Below, one piece after another: positions 23,301 through 33,526 of a stretch of 64,000 bases of DNA. The position numbers and the translations under genes are program-made. A model generated the notes under the pieces. The model was not told the origin of the DNA and ran no database searches. It saw only the letters and a program-made list of their open reading frames with translations. Source of the stretch: Episyrphus balteatus (lineage: Eukaryota > Arthropoda > Insecta > Diptera > Syrphidae); NCBI RefSeq assembly GCF_945859705.1, contig NC_079135.1, forward strand, positions 80,670,253 to 80,734,252, given 5' to 3'. Each line of letters opens with the position of its first letter. The stretch's first letter is position 1.

Positions 23301-26300
23301 CCGAAGATGTCCCCAGCATGTCCCGAGCATGTCCCGAAGATGTCCCGAAGATGTCCCGAAGATGTCCCGAAGATGTCCCGAAGATGTCCCGAAGATGTCC
23401 CGAAGATGTCCCGGAGATGTCCCGAACATGTCCCGCAGTTGTCCCGAAGATGTCCCGAAGATGTCCCGAGCATGTCCCGAAGATGTCCCGAAGATGTCCC
23501 GAAGATGTCCCGAAGATGTCCCGAAGATGTTCCGCGCATGTCCCGAGCATGTCCCGAAGATGTCCCGAAGATGTCCCGAGCATGTCCCGAGCATGTCCCG
23601 AGCATGTCCCGAGATGTCCCATAGATGTCCCGAAGATGTCCCGAGCATGTCCCGAGCATGTCCCGAGCATGTCCCGAGTATGTCCCGAAGATGTCCCGAG
23701 CATGTCCCGAAGATGTCCCGAGCATGTCCCGAAGATGTCCCGAGCATTTCCCGAAGATGTCCCGAAGATGTCCCGAAGATGTCCCGAAGATGTCCCGAAT
23801 ATGTCCCGAATATGTCCCGAATATGCCCCGAGCATGTCCCGAAGATGTCCCGAAGATGTCCCGAGCATGTCCTGAGCATGTCCCGAAGATGTCCCATAGA
23901 TGTCCCGAAGATGTCCCGAAGATGTCCCGAAGATGTCCCGAAGATGTCCCAAAGATGTCCCGAAGATGTCCCGAAGATGTCCCGAAGATGTCCCGAAGAT
24001 GTCCCGAGCATGTCCCGAAGATGTCCCGAGCATGTCCCAAAGATGTCCCGAGCATGTCCCGAGCATGTCCCGAAGATGTCCCGAGCATGTCTCGAAGATG
24101 TCCCGAAGATGTCCCGAAGGTGTCCCGAAGATGTCCCGAAGATGTCCCGAAGATGTCCCGAGCATGTCCCGAGCATGTCCTGAGCATGTCAGGAAGATGT
24201 CCCATAGATGTCCCGAAGATGTCCCGAGCATGTCCCGAAGATGTCCCGAGCATGTCCCGAAGATGTCCCGAGCATGTCCCGAAGATGTCCCGAGCATGTC
24301 CCAAAGATGTCCCGAGCATGTCCCGAGCATGTCCCGATGATGTCCCGAGCATGTCCCGAAGATGTCCCGAGCATGTCCCGAATATGTCCCGAGGATGTCC
24401 CGAAGATGTCCCGAAGATGTCCCGAGCATGTCCTGAAGATGTCCCGAGCATGTCCCGAAGATGTCCCGAATATGTCCCGAATATGTCCCGAATATGTCCC
24501 GAGCATGTCCCGAAGATGTCCCGAGCATGTCCCAAAGATGTCCCGAGCATGTCCCGAGCATGTCCCGAGCATGTCCCGAAGATGTCCCGAGCATGTCCCG
24601 AAGATGTCCCGAAGATGTCCCGAAGATGTCCCAAAGATGTCCCGAGCATGTCCCGAGCATGTCCCGAAGATGTCCCGAGCATGTCCCGAAGATGTCCCGA
24701 AGATGTCCCGAAGATGTCCCGAAGATGTCCCGAAGATGTCCCGAAGATGTCCCGAAGATGTCCCGAAGATGTCCCGAAGATGTCCCGAAGATGTCCCGAA
24801 TATGTCCCGAATATGTCCCGAATATGTCCCGAGCATGTCCCGAAGATGTCCCGAAGATGTCCCGAGCATGTCCCGAGCATGTCCTGAGCATGTCCCGATG
24901 ATGTCCCATAGATGTCCCGAAGATGTCCCGAGCATGTCCCGAAGATGTCCCGAGCATGTCCCGAAGATGTCCCGAGCATGTCCCGAAGATGTCCCGAGCA
25001 TGTCCCAAAGATGTCCCGAGCATGTCCCGAAGATGTTCCGAGCATGTCCCGAGCATGTCCCGAAGATGTCCCGAGCATGTCCCGAGCATGTCCCGAAGAT
25101 GTCCCGAAGATGTCCCGAAGATGTCCCGAGCATGTCCCGAAGATGTCCCGAGCATGTCCCGAAGATGTCCCGAGCATGTCCCGAGCATGTCCAGAAGATG
25201 TCCCGAGCATGTAACGAAGATGTCCCGAGCATGTCCCGAAGATGTCCCGAGCATGTCCCGAAGATGTCCCGACCATGTCCCGAAGATGTCCCGAGCATGT
25301 CCCAAAGATGTCCCGAGCATGTCCCGAGCATGTCCCGAAGATGTCCCGAGCATGTCCCGAAGATGTCCCGAAGATGTCCCGAAGATATCCCAAAGATGTC
25401 CCGAGCATGTCCCGAGCATGTCCCGAAGATGTCCCGAGCATGTCCCGAAGATGTCCCGAAGATGTCCCGAAGATGTCCCGAAGATGTCCCGAAGATGTCC
25501 CGAATATGTCCCGAATATGTCCCGAATATGTCCCGAGCATGTCCCGAAGATGTCCCGAAGATGTCCCGAGCATGTCCCGAGCATGTCCTGAGCATGTCCC
25601 GATGATGTCCCATAGATGTCCCGAAGATGTCCCGAGCATGTCTCGAAGATGTCCCGAGCATGTCCCGAAGATGTCCCGAGCATGTCCCGAAGATGTCCCG
25701 AGCATGTCCCAAAGATGTCCCGAGCATGTCCCGAAGATGTTCCGAGCATGTCCCGAGCATGTCCCGAAGATGTCCCGAGCATGTCCCGAGCATGTCCTGA
25801 AGATGTCCCGAAGATGTCCCGAGCATGTCCCGAAGATGTCCCGAGCATGTCCCGAAGATGTCCCGAGCATGTCCCGAGCATGTCCAGAAGATGTCCCGAG
25901 CATGTCCCGAAGATGTCCCGAGCATGTCCCGAAGATGTCCCGAGCATGTCCCGAAGATGTCCCGAGCATGTCCCGAAGATGTCCCGAGCATGTCCCGAAG
26001 ATGTCCCGAGCATGTCCCGAAGATGTCCCGAGCATGTCCCGAAGATGTCCCGAGCATGTCCCGAGCATGTCCCGAAGATGTCCCGAGCATGTCCCGAGCA
26101 TGTCCCGAAGATGTCCCGAAGATGTCCCGAGCATGTCCCGAAGATGTCCCGAGCATGTCCCGAGCATGTCCCGAAGATGTCCCGAGCATGTCCCGAGCAT
26201 GTCCTGAAGATGTCCCGAAGATGTCCCGAGCATGTCCCGAAGATGTCCCGAGCATGTCCCGAAGATGTCCCGAGCATGTCCCGAGCATGTCCAGAAGATG

Positions 26301-29235
26301 TCCCGAGCATGTCCCGAAGATGTCCCGAGCATGTCCTGAGCATGTCCCGAAGATGTCCCGAATATGTCCCGAAGTATCTCCCGAAGATGTCCCGAAGATG
26401 TCCCATAGATGTCCCGAAGATGTCCCGAGCATGTCCCGAAGATGTCCCGAGCATGTCCCGAAGATGTCCCGAGCATGTCCCGAAGATGTCCCGAGCATGT
26501 CCCGAAGATGTCCCGAGCATGTCCCGAGCATGTCCCGAAGATGTCCCGAGCATGTCCCGAGCATGTCCTGAAGATGTCCCGAAGATGTCCCGAGCATGTC
26601 CCGAAGATGTCCCGAGCATGTCCCGAAGATGTCCCGAGCATGTCCCGAGCATGTCCAGAAGATGTCCCGAGCATGTCCCGAAGATGTCCCGAGCATGTCC
26701 CGAAGATGTCCCGAGCATGTCCCGAAGATGTCCCGAGCATGTCCCGAAGATGTCCCGAGCATGTCCCGAAGATGTCCCGAGCATGTCCCGAAGATGTCCC
26801 GAGCATGTCCCGAAGATGTCCCGAGCATGTCCCGAGCATGTCCCGAAGATGTCCCGAGCATGTCCCGAGCATGTCCCGAAGATGTCCCGAAGATGTCCCG
26901 AGCATGTCCCGAAGATGTCCCGAGCATGTCCCGAGCATGTCCCGAAGATGTCCCGAGCATGTCCCGAGCATGTCCTGAAGATGTCCCGAAGATGTCCCGA
27001 GCATGTCCCGAAGATGTCCCGAGCATGTCCCGAAGATGTCCCGAGCATGTCCCGAAGATGTCCCGAGCATGTCCCGAAGATGTCCCGAGCATGTCCCGAA
27101 GATGTCCCGAGCATGTCCCGAAGATGTCCCGAGCATGTCCCGAGCATGTCCCGAAGATGTCCCGAGCATGTCCCGAGCATGTCCCGAAGATGTCCCGAAG
27201 ATGTCCCGAGCATGTCCCGAAGATGTCCCGAGCATGTCTTGACCATGTCCCGAGCATGTCCCGAGCATGTCTTGACCATGTCCCGAGCATGTCCCGAGTA
27301 TGTCCCGAAGATGTTCCGAGTATGTCCCGAGTATGTCCCGAGTATGTCCCGAAGATGTCCCGAGCATGTCCCGAGTATGTCCCAAGCATGTCCCGAGCAT
27401 ATCCCGAAGATGTCCCGAGCATGTCCCGAAGATGTCCCGAGCATGTCCCGAGCATGTCCAGAAGATGTCCCGAGCATGTCCCGAAGATGTCCCGAGCATG
27501 TCCCGAAGATGTCCCGAGCATGTCCCGAAGATGTCCCGAGCATGTCCCGAAGATGTCCCGAGCATGTCCCGAAGATGTCCCGAGTATGTCCCGAAGATGT
27601 CCCGAGCATGTCCCGAACATGTCCCGAGCATGTCCCGAAGATGTCCCGAAGATGTCCCGAGCATGTCCCGAAGATGTCCCGAGCATGTCCCGAGCATGTC
27701 CCGAAGATGTCCCGAAGATGTCCCAAAGATGTCCCGAAGATGTCCCGAAGATGTCCCAAAGATGTCCCGAGCATGTCCCGAGCATGTCCCGAAGATGTCC
27801 CGAAGATGTCCCAAAGATGTCCCGAAGATGTCCCGAAGATGTCCCAAAGATGTCCCGAAGATGTCCCGAAGATGTCCCGAAGATGTCCCGAAGATGTCCC
27901 GAAGATGTCCCGAAGATGTCCCGAAGACGTCCCGAGCATGTCCCGAGCATGTCCCGAAGATGTCCCGAAGATGTCCCAAAGATGTCCCGAAGATGTCCCG
28001 AAGATGTCCCGAAGATGTCCCGAAGATGTCCCGAAGATGTCAGGAAGATGTCCCGAAGATGTCCCGAAGATGTCCCGAAGATGTCCCGAAGATGTCCCGA
28101 AGATGTCCCGAAGATGTCCCGAAGATGTCCCGAATATGTCCCGAATATGTCCCGAATATGTCCCGAGCATGTCCCGAAGATGTCCCGAAGATGTCCCGAG
28201 CATGTCCCGAGCATGTCCTGAGCATGTCCCGATGATGTCCCATAGATGTCCCGAAGATGTCCCGAGCATGTCTCGAAGATGTCCCGAGCATGTCCCGAAG
28301 ATGTCCCGAGCATGTCCCGAAGATGTCCCGAGCATGTCCCAAAGATGTCCCGAGCATGTCCCGAAGATGTTCCGAGCATGTCCCGAGCATGTCCCGAAGA
28401 TGTCCCGAGCATGTCCCGAGCATGTCCCGAGCATGTCCCGAAGATGTCCCGAGCATGTCCCGAAGATGTCCCGAGCATGTCCCGAAGATGTCCCGAGCAT
28501 GTCCCGAGCATGTCCAGAAGATGTCCCGAGCATGTCCCGAAGATGTCCCGAGCATGTCCCGAAGATGTCCCGAGCATGTCCCGAAGATGTCCCGAGCATG
28601 TCCCGAAGATGTCCCGAGCATGTCCCGAAGATGTCCCGAGCATGTCCCGAAGATGTCCCGAGCATGTCCCGAAGATGTCCCGAGCATGTCCCGAAGATGT
28701 CCCGAAGATGTCCCGAAGATGTCCCGAAGATGTCCCGAAGATGTCCCGAATATGTCCCGAATATGTCCCGAATATGTCCCGAGCATGTCCCGAAGATGTC
28801 CCGAAGATGTCCCGAGCATGTCCCGAGCATGTCCTGAGCATGTCCCGATGATGTCCCATAGATGTCCCGAAGATGTCCCGAGCATGTCTCGAAGATGTCC
28901 CGAGCATGTCCCGAAGATGTCCCGAGCATGTCCCGAAGATGTCCCGAGCATGTCCCAAAGATGTCCCGAGCATGTCCCGAAGATGTTCCGAGCATGTCCC
29001 GAGCATGTCCCGAAGATGTCCCGAGCATGTCCCGAAGATGTCCCGAGCATGTCCCGAAGATGTCCCGAGCATGTCCCGAAGATGTCCCGAGCATGTCCCG
29101 AGCATGTCCAGAAGATGTCCCGAGCATGTCCCGAAGATGTCCCGAGCATGTCCCGAAGATGTCCCGAGCATGTCCCGAAGATGTCCCGAGCATGTCCCGA
29201 AGATGTCCCGAGCATGTCCCGAAGATGTCCCGAGC
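17341..29235. repeat. 11.9-kb minisatellite of two alternating 11-bp units
   Basis: Almost every 11-mer is one of two units: GAAGATGTCCC (A) or GAGCATGTCCC (B), differing by two adjacent bases. About 1,080 units fit the span. Minor units are GAGTATG, GAATATG, CAAAGATG, CATAGATG and TCTCGAAG forms. The array is GC-rich in AT-rich DNA, with a CCC run and a CpG in nearly every unit. Because 11 is not divisible by 3 and neither unit contains a stop on either strand, all six frames are open for kilobases, up to about 2,100 codons (22870-29193, minus). Longer blocks recur at exact multiples of 11 bp, showing in-register duplication. No promoter, start context or intron pattern suggests a gene. Confidence 0.97.
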
Positions 29236-29307
29236 GGGTTGGGTTCGATATCCCGCTTTTTATATTCCCGTTTCTTAAAATCCCGCTTTTAAAATCCCGT
29301 TTTTCAT

Positions 29308-29403
29308 TATCCCGATTTTGCAAGCAAAACTAGTTGTTTTATTTTAAAAAATCGAGCGATTTTTTAAAATAAAACAACTAGTTTTGCTTGCAAAATCGGG
29401 ATA
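29308..29403. repeat. Perfect 96-bp palindrome (47-bp arms, 2-nt centre)
   Basis: The left arm begins TATCCCGATTTTGCAAGC and the right arm ends GCTTGCAAAATCGGGATA. Base-by-base pairing is perfect over 47 bp on each side of a central AG at 29355-29356. The next outer bases (T at 29307, C at 29404) do not pair. It lies at the inner edge of the left foldback arm. Confidence 0.97.
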
Positions 29404-29566
29404 CTAAAACAAATTAAAAAATGAGAGATTGTTCTAAACGCATTTAATTAAAACTTTTAACAAAAAATATAATATATAAAAAAAATCAATTAACAAACTA
29501 ATATTTACTTTGAAGTTTCAGAAGAACAATCAAATCGTGATAATCCCATAGATTAATAATAACATA

Positions 29567-29896
29567 GCAGGTGGCCATGGCACAGAGGAATGGGTAGATG
29601 ACTTCAGAGCCAGACATCGTGGGTTCGAACCCAACGGTCGGCTCAGAAGTTTTTTCTAAAATCGCCAGCTTAACTGAGGCCACCTGTGCGATAACATGAG
29701 ACAATTGTCAGCGATGTCTCCCCTCTGTGCCACGTAGTTATGTGTTATATGTGTTTCTGTTGTTCTTTCTCTCTTTGTCTTTCTTTGTTGTATTAATGTC
29801 TTGTGCTGTATCAGCCAAATGGACTTAGTTTCCGAAGCTGCAGTGTATCTAGTCCGGAAGATTTATCTTCTGATTAGATTAATATGTAATGTAATG
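29567..29896 (+). mobile_element. tRNA-derived SINE with 13-bp target duplication
   Basis: The ~330-bp insertion is flanked by perfect TAATAATAACATA at 29554-29566 and 29897-29909. Its head holds a Pol III A-box-like TGGCACAGAGG near 29577 and a B box, GGTTCGAACCC, near 29631. This is followed by an unrelated body and a short (GTAAT)n tail. It is a SINE rather than a tRNA gene, because the cloverleaf does not close. It sits inside the foldback-like insertion, so it is younger than that element. Confidence 0.88.
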
Positions 29897-29901
29897 TAAT
29901 A

Positions 29902-30080
29902 ATAACATAAAATGATCACAACACCTTAAATTAAGTACACACTACATAATCAAAAGAAATTTCATTTAAATATATTTCAACTTATATTTGGATACATTTC
30001 AACAATTTTGATATTTAAATAAATGAAATTTCTTTTACTTGTGAACTCAATTTAAGGCTTTAATCATTTTATGTTTTTAT
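29902..30080. repeat. Inverted repeat inside the insertion
   Basis: The word AACATAAAATGAT and further in AAAAGAAATTTCATTTAAAT are mirrored by ATTTAAATAAATGAAATTTC and ATCATTTTATGTT. The arms are imperfect and about 75 bp each, with a short centre. Confidence 0.7.
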
Positions 30081-30373
30081 AAAAAAAATACCGTCTTCAT
30101 AGTGTGTTGAAGGTACATATTGTGTGGGCTTTACAACGCAAAAAATCAGTTTTACTAATTTTTTGTCTATTTCTCATGATTTTTTTATTTGTGAATTAAG
30201 CATGTATTTTGTAAAAAAAATCGGTATTTTCGGGATTTGACGGGATTTTAAAATGCGGGATTTCAGAAAACGGGATTTTAAAAAGCGGTATTTTAGTAAA
30301 CGGGATTTTGAAACTTTTTTTTCGGGATTTTCGAAAAACGGGATTTTAAAAAGCGGGATTCCGATACGCTCCC

Positions 30374-31174
30374 GTCCCGAGCATGTCCCGAAGATGTCCC
30401 GAGCATGTCCCGAGCATGTCCCGAAGATGTCCCGAGCATGTCCCGAGCATGTCCCGAAGATGTCCCGAAGATGTCCCGAGCATGTCCCGAAGATGTCCCG
30501 AGCATGTCTTGACCATGTCCCGAGCATGTCCCGAGCATGTCTTGACCATGTCCCGAGCATGTCCCGAGTATGTCCCGAAGATGTTCCGAGTATGTCCCGA
30601 GTATGTCCCGAGTATGTCCCGAAGATGTCCCGAGCATGTCCCGAGCATGTCCCGAAGATGTCCCGAGCATGTCCCGAACATGTCCCGAGCATGTCCCGAA
30701 GATGTCCCGAGCATGTCCCGAAGATGTCCCGAGCATGTCCCGAAGATGTCCCGAGCATGTCCCGAAGATGTCTCGAGCATGTCCCGAAGATGTCCCGAAG
30801 ATGTCCCGAAGATGTCCCGAAGATGTCCCGAAGATGTCCCGAAGATGTCCCGAAGATGTCCCGAAGATGTCCCGAAGATGTCCCGAAGATGTCCCGAAGA
30901 TGTCCCGAGCATGTCCCGAGTATGTCCCGAAGATGTCCCGAGCATGTCCCGAAGATGTCCCGAGCATGTCTTGACCATGTCCCCAGCATGTCCCGAGTAT
31001 GTCCCGAAGATGTTCCGAGGATGTCCCGAGTATGTCCCGAGTATGTCCCGAAGATGTCCCGAGCATGTCCCGAGTATGTCCCGAGCATGTCCCGAGCATG
31101 TGCCGAAGATGTCCCGAGCATGTCCCGAGTATGTCCCGAAGATGCCGCTAGCATGTCCCAAGCATGTCCCGAAG
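30374..31174. repeat. Continuation of the 11-bp array (801 bp)
   Basis: The same A and B 11-mers as 17341-29235, about 73 units, include the rarer GAGTATG and TTGACCATG units that also occur near 27240-27360. It is best read as the far part of one array cut by the insertion. It runs into GAGCGGC-word sequence at its end. Confidence 0.95.
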
Positions 31175-31280
31175 GGTACGGCCATGTCCTGAGCGGCTGA
31201 GCGGCAATCCTGAGCCGCAAAAATAAATTGGAACATATTTTTTTTTTAATCCTGAGCGGCGAACTACATTATATTCTAAA
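31175..31280. repeat. GAGCGGC-word repeat
   Basis: The sequence GGGTACGGCCATGTCCTGAG, then CGGCTGAGCGGCAATCCTGA, and later CCTGAGCGGCGAACTAC repeats the word GAGCGGC. The same phrases recur at 61227-61975, so they belong to one dispersed family. Confidence 0.7.
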
Positions 31281-31386
31281 TTAAAACGAATATTTTAATT
31301 TGTGGCCTAAATATATGGTTTTTTGTGAAGAAATATTATTGATTTAATACATAAATTTTTATTTAAAATTTAAAAAAAATAAATAG

Positions 31387-31470
31387 GCATCGACAGGAAT
31401 CGAACCTCTGGCACTCGAATCTTTGTCTGTTTAAGAAGCTACAGCCTAAACGGATGGATCAATTCTCTTC
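31387..31470 (-). repeat. tRNA-like (SINE-type) fragment
   Basis: On the minus strand a perfect B box GGTTCGATTCC lies at 31396-31406, followed by GATGCC and a T run. The expected 5' acceptor partner and a clear A box are missing, so this is more likely a SINE or tRNA pseudogene than a functional tRNA. Confidence 0.35.
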
Positions 31471-31499
31471 AAACTTGGTATATAGCAGTTTTTGGAGAT

Positions 31500-33430
31500 T
31501 GTGCAGATGATTCTATGTAATTCATTTTTTTAGAACCTTATCTAACGATACCTGTGATGCACCAATCTTAAAAGAGTATAATTTTCTCAAAAACTCTTTT
31601 AACGATTTATACAGAAAGAAATAAGTGTGGGTTTTCGGACAAGGCCTATCTTTTAACAAAAAAAGATTTTTTCGAAAGTCATTATTAACGGCACCTGTCA
31701 TAGAATCGTTTTTTAAACTCTTAATTTCTCTCAAACGACTTATTAAATTTTATTAAAATTTCTTATACAAAAGCATTTATATAGTCTCAGTATAAATCAA
31801 AAATAAAATTTTGAAGAAATGCATTTTTGGCAACCCTAGTTTATTTTAAAGAGGAATAATAAAGCTTTAATTTACTATCAGAATTAAAAAAAAAAAAAAC
31901 AGATGGATGGATGCAATTTGCTCCAAAAGTGTATCTCTTTAAACCTGATGGCAACCCTATTGTTGCGGCAAGCTGTGACCAGGCAACCCTGTTTTTTTTT
32001 GTAATCTTTGCGTCATTTCCTTTGATGTGATGTACATTTCATCAAAAAAAAAAAAAACAGATAGATGCAAAATCGAGCAGTGGGATCTTAGACTAGCATG
32101 TTAGCGTAGATTAACTTACCTTAAAATTTCATGTTATTCAAAGAAAACACGCAAGTCTTTATGTTGGAAATGTTTTGTCTTATTATAGAGATGTGGTAAA
32201 AAAGTTTGTTTGATCGACAAAAAAGTTTGGTTTGCTAAACAATTGCCTTCAAATTAAAATATTTCCTAGCGACCCAACTGTTTAGTTGGCTGCCTGTCCG
32301 CACACTAGGAGCCCAACCCGACTAAACTATCGGCCGATAGAAAGTTTGTAGTGTGCGGGGGCTCTAAGAGTTTTTGCAAATAAAACATTTTGATTAGATT
32401 TTATATAAATTTCTAGTGTGAGAAATATATTTCAAGTTTCAATACAATTGTACCCATTTCAGTACATTTTTCATCCCTGTCACGGCCATTCTAAAGTACC
32501 TAATGGAGAAGACACATTGACCTTGTTTCTTAAGAGGGCTTATGATAAAGTTGATGTTATAGAAGTTTTACGAAAAACTAATTAAACGTAGTCAAATTAT
32601 TCACAGAAAAAGGGGTAACGGAGAAGACGCGTACAAGTCTTCTCCGTTATCGTCTTTGTTAATAATTTAGCTATGTACATATTTTGAATTAGTTTTTCTT
32701 GAAACTTCTGGAACTTCAACTTTATCATGAGTCCTTAAAACCCACCAAGTTTTAAGAAAAAATATTGCTTCTTCATAAACTGGATAATAAGCGTGAAAAT
32801 GTCCTAAAAATGCAAATGGAATGGCCGATATTACGATATTTTTTTGGGAAATTGTTCATTTTTGACAGAAAATAGAAGAATGTGTTTGAAAAGAATGAAA
32901 TTTATTGAAAACTGGATATCAATTTCACTCTTACAACGCTCTCGTCTCGTGTCGTCTCGCAATATTGTGAATCAGGAATCATTTTCGATAAAAAAAAAAT
33001 GTAGGTATTCTTTAAAATGTAATAAAATTAAGTAAAATAAACACAAAATCATCAAATTTTGCTTGACTTCTTAGTCAAGTAAGATTTAAAATCGTTACTT
33101 TGAATTTGACTTTATTTCAAAATATTGGTTTTCTATACTTTTTAATAGTTATTCAGAAAGCTCTAGGTTTTGTATTCCTCCGATTTTTTCCTGAAAAAGC
33201 TAAAAAAAAAAACAAAATTCAACCAGTTTTTTTTTAATTTTATTTATTTTCAAATTTGATTTTTGACCATAGACACTTTCATCTAGCTGCTAAAAGTTGA
33301 TCCTTCTTAGAAGACTTTTTGTGAAACTAAATAATTTATCTTGAATTTAAACATTAAAGTTAAGCATACCTACGTGTATAAATGCCTTTTCTCCAGCAAT
33401 TTTATTCAAAATTAAAAAAATATACAAATC
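31500..33430. other. Non-coding interval downstream of the 61-codon gene
   Basis: AT-rich sequence with small hairpins. 32280-32360 holds inverted GCACACTA/TAGTGTGC words typical of a MITE end. 32616-32651 forms a perfect 13-bp stem, TAACGGAGAAGAC against GTCTTCTCCGTTA, with an 8-nt loop. No gene was recognised. Confidence 0.45.
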
Positions 33431-33436
33431 TTTATT
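33431..33436 (-). terminator. Polyadenylation signal AATAAA for the 61-codon gene
   Basis: AATAAA on the minus strand lies about 90 nt after the stop codon at 33527, inside TGTAATAAAGATTTG. This is a normal place for a short 3' UTR to end. Confidence 0.55.
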
Positions 33437-33526
33437 ACATTTAATATTATAAAAAATATAATCAGTTGGAATACATAACATTTTTAATAGTATTTAAAGA
33501 GATTTGAAGAAAATAATTCAATTAAA

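Larger units (their letters stand above)
29236..30373. mobile_element. Foldback-like insertion splitting the 11-bp array
   Basis: The left end (29236-29403) is a run of ~14-15-bp words, TCCCGCTTTTAAAA. The right end (about 30218-30373) is a run of the complementary word CGGGATTTTAAAAA, so the two ends are inverted tandem arrays, the hallmark of foldback elements. Flanking GTCCCGAGC occurs on both sides but is also the array word, so a target duplication cannot be proved. Inside lie a perfect palindrome, a SINE and another inverted repeat (29902-30080). No transposase is seen. Confidence 0.7.

Noticed and set aside
17341..29235. Telomeric repeat
   Set aside because: The units do not resemble TTAGG, and ordinary genic DNA follows on the far side.
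17257..29323. Dozens of long open frames (up to ~2,100 codons) on both strands of the 11-bp array
   Set aside because: They follow arithmetically from a stop-free 11-bp unit. They overlap in all frames, and no frame shows start context, codon bias or unique termini. They are described with the repeat rather than as genes.
29567..29660. Functional tRNA gene
   Set aside because: A and B boxes are present, but the acceptor stem does not close. The whole 330-bp unit has a target duplication and tail, so it is a SINE.
17341..31174. CRISPR-like array
   Set aside because: There are no spacers, the unit is 11 bp, and the surrounding gene is an insect gene.
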